From Cerrena zonata (Eukaryota > Basidiomycota > Agaricomycetes > Polyporales > Cerrenaceae), in NCBI GenBank assembly GCA_038087015.1, contig JASBNA010000003.1, positions 1,674,001-1,738,000 on the forward strand: a stretch of DNA of 64,000 bases, in the 5' to 3' direction. Positions within the stretch are counted from its first letter, which is position 1; each line of letters starts with the position of its first letter. This document shows, piece after piece, positions 45,066 to 57,685 of the stretch. The notes beneath the pieces were generated by a model. The model searched no databases. It was not told the DNA's origin and saw nothing but the letters and a program-made list of their open reading frames with translations. The translations under genes were made by a program, and so were the position numbers.

Positions 45066-46646
45066 ATGGAGTTTAGCGATGAGGATAGATCTAGTAGCCC
45101 AGCACCCTCTCTCTACTCGTTCGACTCCTCTATAGATGGCAGAACACTGGTATGACCCAGTTTAACTCTACCAGTCATGCTGCATCGTCCACTCAACGAG
45201 ACCTTAGCTTAGACAAGCATATGGCCGGATCCTAAATAACCAAAATGATGTGAGTATATTTTAAATAGACCCGTCCACTGCACCAGTGATTTACCTCATG
45301 CGTCCAATCATTTCAGATTTATCTCTTGCCTGCGGTAAGCTGTCCGATTGACTTTTTAGATCCCGGCTCAATGTCTACTATTTGAAACACACAGGATAAC
45401 GAAGAACATCGCCGGCTAGATCTTCAACACCATATTTATACATTGAGTCTCGGCTCTTTAGTTGCTGCTCCTGATTTGGTACAAAAAGCACTCGCTCCCC
45501 GACCTGGATTCACACCCGCGATACTGGACGTCGGTGCAGGTAGTGGCAGCTGGTACATCTTATTGACTTTTTGAACGATAAGTTCAAAAGCTGAAAGTTT
45601 TAATTCACAGGGCCATTGATATGGCCAGAGAATTCCCCCATTGTGAAGTAGTGGGGGTGGATCTGGCACCTCCTAGGATAGAGAGGTCAGTGTCTGTAGC
45701 TAGCTTATTACACTGGGCGGTAGCTGAGTGATGGAGTATGACTAGAGAGTTACCCATAAATTGTAGGTCAGTAGCCTCCGTCTGACTCTTTCTGACTTAG
45801 TGACCTTAATTTGGGTCCTTCTATCAGATTTGAGATTGATGATGTCCGTTCACCCGGCCATTCACTTGGCACAGTTGACTGATGACGCTCTAGGCAAACC
45901 TCGGATTTGCGCACTATAGAGGGTCCTTTGATGTTGTTCACGCAAGAGCGGTCTCCGCCGGAGTCGGTGCTATTTTCTTTCGTATAGTAATAGACACTCA
46001 CTTTTACGTCTTGTGCAGATCCGAGACTTCCCTGGTCTTCTGAACGAACTTGCGCAAGTTCTACGACCTGGTGGTGTTCTATTATTGGGTGATGGCGAGA
46101 TGCAACTCTATGACGAACATCGGAAACCTATTTCCTTCGCGGAGCCTGGTCAACCGGGGTTCTCATGGACTCATCGTGTCTTCTTTGCAGGGTACAATGC
46201 TATGAAAAATAGGGGAGGAAATATTGATTCCCCTTCAATGAGCCCAACGTGGCTTAGAGCTATCGACTCGTTGACCGATGTTGGTTGGCACAAAGTTTTT
46301 ATCCCGGTCGGGCCATGGACATACCGTAAGTCTCTATTAACTTTCCAGTAGTAACATCGTTGACAAAGTATCCTTGCTGCAGAGGATGAGCGCAGCAGAA
46401 TTGTGGCGGAGATGCTACGCATGAATACTTTGGGCTACATCAATACCCTAGGCCCTCTTTTGCTAAGGTTTGTGAGTTCGTGCTCTTGATGTCATACGGA
46501 CGAATACTGAGGTCATGGGCAGTGAGGGGTACGTTCCAGAAGCCGTACAAGAAATGCAGCGAAAGGCGATCTCCGAGATACAGGAGCTTCGCGTTCACCT
46601 GTATACTAGATGGAGCTTTGCGTGGGCTGTGAAGAAACCCAATTAG
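45066..46646 (+). CDS. Class I SAM-dependent methyltransferase
   Basis: Eleven exons: 45066-45149, 45208-45249, 45317-45334, 45395-45552, 45611-45685, 45746-45766, 45828-45843, 45894-45962, 46019-46325, 46383-46467, 46523-46646; about 332 aa. Motif I is ILDVGAGSGSWAIDMA, motif II VVGVDLAPP, then INCRFEIDD and FDVVHARAVSAG (post-II/IV region), and VLRPGGVLLLGDGEMQ. This is the pattern of a large basidiomycete family related to the TAM/LaeA-like methyltransferases; the substrate cannot be told. Several exons are tiny (18, 21 and 16 nt), and the donor at 45844 (GTCCGT) is weak, but each junction keeps phase and family residues. No biosynthetic cluster surrounds it. Confidence 0.82.
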
Positions 46647-46956
46647 AATTGTAACGGTGTCAGTAGACTGTAATGAGCCGCAAGCTGATGACTGTGATCA
46701 ATGCATCTCAATTCATAATCTTCATTTGTGCCCCATAAGTCATAGCTGATGGTGTGACATACTCGTATAAATATAAAAAAGACCGCAGGGACGGGACGCT
46801 ATTCGATTCTGAAAAGAACTCCCCTTCGTTCTTAGACTACCAAATAGGGTAGCGCCCATATGGTGATGAACGACGCGTCGACATTGGTCGGGCCGCGTCA
46901 CTGTGGTACACGAATACTCGCCCATTTCTTGCAACTTGATCATCCATTCTACCACC

Positions 46957-48185
<1,229 letters not shown>

Positions 48186-48511
48186 TCCCCCTCCAGAGGC
48201 AGGAGGCGGAGGCAGAGACAGCTTAAATGTAGCATTGCATCACGTTTTGTATTGTACGACTATGAGACTTCCCGTTCATCCCTTGAAATATTTTCCGAAA
48301 TCCTTTCATGAGGCGTGCCTGTCAATGAAGAGATCGTTGATCCCATCAATATGCCCGCCCAAATAGGGCATGTTGATGTCATGAAGCAACGCTGTTCCAC
48401 TTGCCGATCGTCTCAGCCTAGACTTTTGCTTGCTGCTGGTTCCCTATACCCTACTCCTGGACATACACTCATGATTAATGCTCGAACTCTCCTCTTTGTT
48501 CTGGATTGAAT

Positions 48512-51500
48512 ATGAATATGAATCCTGATTTATCTGCCAAGATGAAGCGGCTCTTCTCCAACCTCACGAAGTCGCCGCTGACACAACCTTCCACTTCAAC
48601 TACCAATGGAACAACGCCTAGTACTACATCACGACCACAGTCGGTTCTATCTGTCAATGTTGCACACAAGACTGGCCTTCAACCTAAATATCTTGTCCCA
48701 CCTGTCCCACACCCGTGTCCGTATGAACACATCGCGATACTGGCTACCTCCGAGGGGCTTCTGTTGCGGCCTCACTTCCCGAATGACACCTCTGCGTCTA
48801 GATCTTATGTGAAGATCGACTGGGGTAAAGATGGAAAGATAGAAGAGATAGAGGAGAGTGAAGATAGAAAGCCCCTGGACTGGTCAGACTGCACCGTAGT
48901 GTATGGCGTCCTTGGTGTCTTGAACCTCTTTTCGGGTACTGTACATAGTCCATGCATAAACCTAACAGGTTGTATTGATGTCCAATATAGCGTCCTTATC
49001 TTCTTGTCATAACCTCGCGCCACTATGTCGGATATTGTGCGTATAACCCTCTCGTCCTGACACTCACATTTAATTTTCACTTATTTAGTGTTCGAAGAGA
49101 CGCATCCAGTCTATTCAGTCAAGGGCGTCAGCGTGATTCCGCTGGTGGAATCACGAGCAACGACAGTGCTCAATACACTTTCTCGCATATTGACCGCTTC
49201 ACTCAACAAGAATCATGCCAAAGAAACCTCCGACGGAGAACTTGAAACTCCTGTGGCAGAATCTGGTAATTCTGATGGTGCTGTCTCACCTCCTCGTGTC
49301 AAATTTGCGGCAGACGATCAGGTAAAGACAATGACTCCTCTCTCAAAGCACGAATTCGAACACACGCTCGATGATGAGTCTAGTCCACCCTCACCCTCCT
49401 CGTCTATTGCCTCTACGCCATCATCCGAGTCATCCCCTAACGCCACTAATGTTGCGAAGGTACTTGCTGACAAATTATCGTTCTGGAGCCGATTGTCCAA
49501 GCGTACTTCCCGGTCTGTGGCCTCAGCTGCGCAGCAACAGGGCGTTATACATGAGGAAGAAGCCTTGGAATCCCTTATGCGAGGAGAATCACCGCCACCT
49601 TCCGCATCACCTACAAATTTGGACGCTGTGATTGCGGATGGAACCAAAGAACCCGCGCAAGTGTTGAACACAATTTTGCAAGAGACCGCCCCACCACCTT
49701 CAACGACCGAGGAGAAGCATAATGAACTCGAGGATAAGATTATCCGGGACTGTGTCCGAGAGTTTACTCGGGGAGGAATGTACTTCTCCTACACCTTCGG
49801 AAAGTGAACTTGGAAGTATAACGCACAACTCCGGTCTAACCATTTTATTTCTAGATATCACACGAACTCTACAGCAAAAGCAGGAATTGGTTGCTAAAGG
49901 GAAGAAGCAGAATGCTTTACTTGCGGAACTTAACGCTCTGGAAGACTCTCAGAAACTGAGTCCGCTGGGTGAGAAAGTCGATATCCTTGCAGAACCTTCC
50001 GGAAATCTCCCACTGTGGCGTAGGGTTGACCGCCAATTCTGGTGGAACGAGTGGCTGTCAAAAGCCTTTATCGATGCAGGGGTGAGTCCGTAGACCATAG
50101 ACTCGTCATACCGCCCGACTATCTCTTGAAAAATTTAGCTCATGTTTTTTTTTCTAGCTGCATTCTTATGTCCTCCCCGTGATGCAAGGTTTCTATCAGA
50201 TTTCATCTTTCGCGGTCCCCCGGGAGCCCGTCGCTTCCGAAGAGGGTGACTACGCGATGGTCGACTATGTATTGATTTCTCGACGATCGAGAGATAGAGC
50301 GGGGTTGAGGTACCAGAGACGCGGTATTGACGACGATGCAAATGTTGCCAATTTCGTCGAGACAGAGACGATCATGCGCGTAGAGGTATGTGAGCTATCG
50401 TTTTCCTACTAATATACCCTTTTATGTATACCATCGTCTTCTAGCGTGAAGGGTTCGTAAACGTCTTCGGACATGTACAGATTCGTGGATCTAGTGCGTT
50501 TGTTGCGTCATATACTGTGTTTCCGTTCCTGACCCTATATTTCCAGTCCCACTGTTTTGGAATCAGACAGGGTATAGTTTGAAACCCTCCCCAACATTGT
50601 CCCCGGATAGAACACATGCACAAAACCTGGATGCGATCCGTCGGCATTTTACGAAAACCGTGATGCGGTACGGTCCCCACGTACGCTTCCATTCTCCGTT
50701 TCTTTCATCGTTGAATTGTAATTGAACTTAATTCGCTATCAATCCTGATAGACTATTGTGAACCTTGCTGAACAGCATGGAAAGGAAGCTGTCGTAACAA
50801 ATGCATATCGAGAATATACCTCGGAAATGGACATGACAGACGTGCAGTGCGCATTGTTCCCTTTTTTTTATTGAGCCCCATGAAACTGATTCATTCATAT
50901 GTTTGCGCAGTTATAGCGAATACGACTTCCACTCCGAGACAAAGGGGATGAAGTACGCCGTTTCTTCGGTGAAGCATATGCCGCGTGTACTGACTGAAGT
51001 TTGCAATTTAGGTATGAAAACATCTCGAAGCTGATCGACAAGATGGAAAGAGTCTTCGAGAGTCAAGCGTACGTCTTTTGTACACGAGCGCGGTGTGACA
51101 ATCTCACCATATAGCGTAAAGGTACCTTTGGATTTCCAATAATTCCATGATGTCGCAGCAAAAAGGCGTTTTCCGCGTGAATTGCATCGATTGTCTCGAT
51201 AGGACAAATGTGGTAGAGGTGATTCTTATTCCCTTCATAGCGTTTGTTTATCCTGACACATTTGTATAGTCTGCCTTCGCTCGATGGGTTCTGAATCGAC
51301 AGCTCGGCGCTGTTGCGTTGCTTAACCCTGCAACAGAATACAGGACGGACACGGACATTGTATTCAACGACGGTACGCCGTATCTCACATTATCACAACA
51401 AGGTTGCCCTTTCTCAGACTGCTGCGTAGTTTGGGCGAATAACGGCGATGCGATCAGCAAAGAATAGTAAGTGGTCGAATGTTAGCCGATATTCGGTGTA

Positions 51501-52917
51501 TTGACCGCCTATTAGCGCGGGAACGTCCGCCCTCAAGGTGTGTTGCAGGCATGGTATATTTGTAAATACACTCTAAGTTTGTTTGGCTTTCAGGGAGACT
51601 TCACAAGGTATGCGATTTCCGTAATCGGTGGCTTTGAATGGTCTGAGATGAGTTGTTATTTCTAGAACCGGGAAACGAGACCTCACCGGGATGCTCAATG
51701 ATGGCGTCAATTCCCTCGCAAGGTATGTCGCACCTCCTGGATAAGAAGGAGTCTTCACGCCGTATTATTATAGAATGTACACGTCAACGTTCGGGGACTG
51801 GTTTAGTCAAGCGGTCATAGACTTCATGCTCGGGAACCGTACCCTGACCGTCTTTTCCGAGTTCCTCCTGAAGCTTCAGTCCACGGACCCCAGTGAGCTT
51901 ATTCGAGTGTCAAAGATTCGCGCGGAGGCTATAGCTACGTCTGTGGCTCGTGTTCTGGAAGACGGAGAGCGTCTGCTCTCTGGATGGACCCTTCTTTCCC
52001 CGTCGGACGTGAATACTAAGGTCGGAAATAGATTCGAAGAGAAGGTCCTACTTCTGGTATGTCAACCCCTTAATGTCAATATTTTGCAACCGCTACTTAC
52101 TAGCCGACAGACCATTAGAGCTCTTTATATCATAGTGAGTTTTTTGCATGTGGAAAAATCGTATGGCGCTAACATTTGTTTTAGAGTTATGATTATACCC
52201 TCGAGAAAGTTAAAATGTATACCCGTGTGCCCCTTGGAGATATCATAGGAATTAGTAAAGGTATGTCCTCCTCGCTGTTTGAGCGGGGCTTGCACCTTTG
52301 AACCCTTTCTAGGCGCATACATACTCTCTCCGCTAGAAGAAGCCAGTAGAGACCCTCTGCAGAACGCAGGATTCCTAGTTAGATGGCGGAACACACGTCA
52401 AGATACCCGGGTCACAAGTTATTCGATCAGGAACAGCCTCGATCTCTCTTCGCCCCCTGCCTCACCACGAGCGCCCACATCGCCACGACCGGCTGGACCA
52501 CCTTCTCGAAGGAATACTGCGTTGTCACGTATTTTGACCAACGCCGCCGCACCGGTGATCAACGATGATATGACGTTCGCTGCCTTCAAGGCACTACCAA
52601 TTGATCCAGCCCGGAGTCGGAGAGACAATGGCAGCTTTGTTGAGCCCGCAGACGAACTGACCGGTGCAACAAATTGCAAGGAGGTGGTCAACCTCATGGT
52701 TCAGGCCATACACAAAGCATGTATGGATGTTGGCAACGGACATGAGGATTTTGTTTCCGAGGCCGATGTCGTTAGGTGAGCTCAGTTCATTGAATTTGTA
52801 ATTTTGAAAGGTAGAGCATGACTTCCCGTTTCCAGTTTGACAGAAGCGCAACGCATGACAAGCGTGTATTCGAAGATGGAGTATGGGGTGAAACGGTTGC
52901 TGTGGTTGGGTGGCTGA
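48512..52917 (+). CDS. SAC-domain phosphoinositide phosphatase with hSac2-like region
   Basis: Twenty-one exons from 48512-48940 to 52836-52917, about 1091 aa; all phases agree. The SAC domain has GGMYFSYTFDITRTLQQKQ, RQFWWNEWLSKAF, NVFGHVQIRGSIPLFWNQ and the catalytic CX5R loop VNCIDCLDRTNVVES. A long Ser-rich, charged insert (exon 3, about residues 160-395) interrupts the N-terminal half. The C-terminus carries an hSac2-like block (SYDYTLEKVKMYTRVPLGD, IIGISKGAYILSPLE) as in INPP5F/Sac2, which acts on PI4P on endosomes. Exon 15 is 14 nt. Intron 3 starts GAAAGT at 49800 rather than GT, although phase and sequence demand it; a base error (GTAAGT) is possible. Confidence 0.88.
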
Positions 52918-53380
52918 TGGCTGTATCTTGTATCCTAATTCGTCTGCACTACGAGATGCATATATACCAGTTGTTCCAAAGAGGTTCTCGTAGTTGGTTT
53001 GTCGAGTCGCTGAGGTAAATATGATAACGTGAGCGATGTGCAATGAATCCGCGGCATCTTGTCAAGCAAGCGCCCATAAGCCTGAGCTGTTGTAGCCTGA
53101 GCCTGTCGGTTGGACACACTTCATCAGCGACACCGTCGAAAACGTTCTGCTCAAGCGTGCATCAGGCCGCCACGGGCTCAAGGTTGTGCAGCAACATTTC
53201 AACGAGTCTCTGCAACTCTCCTGTATACTAAAACCGGCGGACTTCACTCTCTCTGGCCTACTACGCATTCAGCAACTTCTGCAATTGGTCCTCGTGCACA
53301 CCAGTGAAACTCCGCAATTCTCCCTCATCAGTTCTATCATAGGCGTATATACAATCGTAATCTATAGCAGGTGATCTGCT
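52918..53380. other. Intergenic stretch, no gene seen
   Basis: About 460 bp between the SAC phosphatase and the DHHC gene. No supported gene; likely 3' UTR plus promoter. Confidence 0.45.
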
Positions 53381-55959
53381 ATGGCGAACCCACATTCTTT
53401 ACAATCCACTCACTCGCGACGGATAGCAGCCCAACTGCCATTCTCTCCTAGCCCTTCGACCAACAGCATTGGCGGTTCTCAGCGGCGAAATCCAACCTCT
53501 CCGGCAAAACCTAGCAGCCTTCCACCCCACATCGCACCCATTGTGAGGTCTGGCTCTCTTGCCTCTTCTCGCTCGCGGAATGTACCCAGCAATGTGATCA
53601 CCTCCGGAGAGATACCGCCTTTACCGACTATCCCACCCTCTCCGACTCGACCCAGTGCACATGGAACATTCGTTCCAGCCATCTCTCCTACTACGTCATA
53701 TTTCAGTCACTCAAGATCGAATGGCCCGACCTCGCCCCCTCATATTCCGACCGCTCTTCAATTCCAACGACCAAGCAGCCCTGGCTCGATTATCTCCTCG
53801 GAGGCACACGCATTAACTCCTGTTAACTTGGGACAACTGTCTAAACAATACACTCGGGAGTCCGACGTATCTGATAGTGTAAATCCTTCTACAGAGGATC
53901 TGCACCACAGTTTCCAACCAATACAGAAGACTACTCTTCCCAAGCACAGCAGGGAGCCGTTGCTTCCTTCAGGCAGCCCACGTTTCAACATACCTTCACG
54001 TCCCTCAATCACGGTTACTTCCGAATCATATGGTGGGGATAGTTTGCCCAGTGCGGGTGGAAGGGTGAGGGACAGTTTCGAGAAGTTGTTTAAGCGTCGG
54101 CAGAGTTCTGAAATTCAGAGAAAGGCTGGACCAAGCAAAGAATACGGTGGTGGGAGTCCGCATAGTCCGAACCATGCTCGATCGGCACAGAATTCATCAC
54201 CTATTTCATTGTCAACGCCTCACGGTCGAATGACTTTTGAAACAGACGACGATGGTGCCTACCTGACGACCTCGCGATATAAGGGATCTTCATCTCCGGC
54301 GGATGCTTCGTCTATCTCTCTTACACACATGACGTTCAATCCTAATCCCCCTTTGGACATGAACCCACCGTTAGCTGACACTCCGATACCCAACGAGAAA
54401 ACAGGCAAACCGACACGTCGATACGAAGTATATCCTTCACAAAACAGATACTTTTTCCGAGGCCGTGTCCTTGTTGGAGGTGATTCGCCCTTGGCATTCC
54501 TCGCATCATTGACAGTGGTAATTGGTATCACTGGCGTTTTCTTTGGTACGACATGCGTTTGGTGGTGGTCAAATGAGAGTCCGGCAGTTGCTGCGGTCGG
54601 AGCATATATGTGCTTGCTGACCATCTCGAGTATGTGCGCAACGGTGAGTTGGATCGCTGATATTGTCCTTTTTTTGACGTCACAAGCGGTATCTAACACT
54701 ACATCTGTCGGGTCGTCGGGAAGGCGTTTCGTGATCCCGGTATCTTACCCAGGGACCTGGATCCTGATCCGCCCTATGCTGCTCCCAATGGATCGCAAGA
54801 AAGTCTTCGTGCCCCACTTCCTAGAGACCTTCGGGTGCGCGCGGGAACGTACGTGTATATTCTTCGCGATTGCTTTGTAACAAGCTCACCTCCCTTAAAT
54901 TTTTTTTGGGTCTGGTGTCTCGTGTTCAGTGTGCGAGTGAAATATTGTCCCACATGTCGAACGTACCGACCGCCTCGTTCCAGCCATTGCAAAATGGTGA
55001 GTGTTGCAAAAACTCATGGAGAGTGATGATAATCAAAAAAATTCTTCGCGTGCTGATAAACGTGCAATTGTCGCGTTGATTTCTTTTGTAGTGCGATAAC
55101 TGCGTGGACAATTGTGACCATCATTGCCAATGGGTGAACAACTGTATTGGTCGGCGTAATTATACTACCTTCTTCACATTCCTTTTTTCAGGCGTGAGTA
55201 AACAACCTTATCCATCACGGACAGTGGTGCTATCATGTGTCGGATAAACTCAAACATGTTGTTTCTCACCCGTTTGATAGGTTTTGACATTAGTCCTTGT
55301 CATCTGCACAACCGCTATTCATTTATGGCTATTGACTAGACATCGGTATGGCTTAAGCTTCAAACAAGCCCTCGGTACCTCGCAGGGTATTGGCAGCGCG
55401 GTGGCCTTTATGATGTCCATCTTGGTCATCTGGCCGGTTTCAGCGCTCTTGGCCTACCATTTGAGGGTAAGTCCAAGCTCTAGGACCATCGTTGGCCAGC
55501 CCCCAGCGCTGCGGTCATATTTTTTTTTGCTTAGTCAAGATAACCGATTGCTAACTTCCGGGGTTTTGTGTTTATTTTTTTTTCACTGAATGCAGCTTCT
55601 TTTGTTAAATGTCACCACCATCGAACAAGTGAGTCGCCTAATCTGCGCATAGCGTTGTCTTGCTGTTCTCGGCTGTTTCTGTGATGGAGTTTATTGATCG
55701 TTCCTCGGTGTCGTCATCTAAACAGATTCGAAATCAAGCGCATAAAACGCTCAATTCGGGTCCAGCTCCTCCAAACCCTTTCTCGCATGGGAATTGGCGG
55801 AGGAATTTACTTTATGTGCTGTGTCGCCCGGTTGGCTACTCTTGGCTTGATGCACGCGGGCTCGCGACTGAAGACAAGCGAGAGATCAATCCTGGCCTCC
55901 TGGCTGACGACCTTCAAGCTGCCATCGAAGAGGGTCATGGTAATGGGAAGGGTCAGTAG
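53381..55959 (+). CDS. ERF2: DHHC palmitoyltransferase, Erf2-like
   Basis: Seven exons: 53381-54643, 54724-54848, 54930-54996, 55092-55193, 55281-55466, 55596-55628, 55726-55959; about 669 aa. The first 350 residues are Ser/Pro-rich and disordered. Then come [18 protein letters not shown], two transmembrane segments ([19 protein letters not shown] and the next), [13 protein letters not shown], and the zinc/catalytic domain [38 protein letters not shown]. Two more membrane segments follow. Erf2-type enzymes palmitoylate Ras at the ER with the partner Erf4. The gene symbol is by best family fit; other DHHC paralogues are possible. Confidence 0.9.
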
Positions 55960-57685
55960 AGTAGTAGTCCGGCGTGTTCGTATTCTTATTAGACAATCGA
56001 AGCGTTTTGCGTGGTTTGTTCGGGTGTTATTTTCTTCCATTCTACTCTATTGGATATTTGCAACTTCTCTTATTTGCATTGCTGGCTATCATCGTTCATG
56101 TAGAGAGCTATTAGTACCGAACTCAATTTTTTGTGTTGTTTCTCGAAATGTGTTTGGGAAGCGAGCGCGAATAAGGGACGAGAGTGCAGAAAGAGAAAAA
56201 TGGGATTTACATTTGTAGACAATGGCAAGGTCTGGTGAGCTATTCATTCGTGGTGGTTTGTCGCTGGATCAGATTAGATATCGGTGAGAACGGAGTGGTT
56301 GAAATGTCCACACTCAGTCCACATTCATTCGGACGGGGCATCTAAAGACCGGATAAACTATTGAAGGAGAAGAAATACACATGAAGGGTGTGTGTAATGA
56401 GGTTGTAATGAGAGTTCTGATAGGTAACAGAAGGTAACAGAGGGACATATCAGGACGTATCACGGAAGGAGGAGGAAAGTTCCGACGTTCGGATGAGTGA
56501 AGTAACTCTTGGTATTGGCTTGGGGGATACACTGTGTCAGCTTGTGTCAGGTGTGTCATGCAAACGGGGGTGAAGTTTCTGGCACTGACAGCTGGGTCTG
56601 GGTGCCAGTGACTCGGGGGGGACTTCCATGCAAGTCCTCGGAATGTGTGGTGGGGTTGCACAAGGTTGCATGTTGGGTTGCATCTGGTTGGCATTGGGAC
56701 AGATTGGGAGGGGATGTACCGCTGTACCGTACCAAATTCGTGGAATGAGCGGGCGAAGGTGTCGGAAAAGGGAGGCGAGCTGGGATCAGGGCGGTGATCG
56801 GTGCCGCTGTGAGTTCAGTACGCGAGAGGATTATTTATAACGCTATGTGGGATAAGTATAGCTACAGTGTTGTACTCGGACTAGGACTGCTACTGAATAT
56901 TCGTGCTGGCCCTGACTAGACACGGTGACGGAGTCGGAACGACGGTTACGGTAGTACGGTCGTTCAGGGCGGATCTGGTAAATTAAATGGGAGCTATTTT
57001 GGGGGATGAGGGAGATCTGGATCTGATGAGGTAATCTGACCCCTGAAAGTGCCCTTAGCCGCGAGCAGGAGTGACGACGTTGATGGCGGAGGCAGTTCAG
57101 GGACCAACGAGCTGTATATGGCGATAAACTTTGTGTGCAGAGGGCAGTTCCTGCACTTTCTCGCTGGGAGTTCGGGCTTTTGAGGATCGACGCGGGCCGA
57201 TGCAGTCTTGTGAGCGGGGGAAATAGGGCTGGGGACGGATGCAAGGACTTGGACTTGTGTGTGCAGCGCGTGAGGCACGACCTGACTCTGGCACGACCCC
57301 CCCAATCTTGGCCTTGTCCTCTGAACCGATCGGGCGACGATGACGACGGTGCATGGTCCTCGGAGAAAATGTCCGACACCCCAAGTGATACGCGCTGAGT
57401 TCGGGTTGACTAAGGCTGCGAGCGGAGTTGGAAGATATGCCCGGCATGTGGCCGGCGAGTGTACTTGTGTTAGTGCGCGTTTGGTTTCTCTCAGCACCTC
57501 TCCCCCCGTTGTTCTTGTTCGCCTCGAGACCACTCCTGGGCAGGAAGCAGCAGACAGAGACAGACCGTAGCACTCTGTTATCTCCTGTTTTTGCGTGAGA
57601 GTGCAGTGAGCCCCACCAAGTTGCCGTGGGCCGGCGCTCCGAGTGTTGTTGCTTTTAAAGTCTGCCGGGAAATCCTCCGCCAGCC
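55960..57685. other. Long upstream region of the transcription factor gene
   Basis: About 1.7 kb. It is locally GC-rich near 57150-57650 and contains GGTTGCA words repeated four times near 56653-56692. No convincing plus-strand gene is seen. The long minus-strand frame across 56994-57941 runs into the transcription factor exon 1 and is rejected as antisense chance. The region may hold a long 5' UTR. Confidence 0.4.
56653..56692. repeat. Short GGTTGCA-type direct repeats
   Basis: Four close copies of (g)ggttgca/ggttggca within 40 bp, in the promoter region of the transcription factor gene. They may be regulator sites or simple duplication. Confidence 0.4.
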
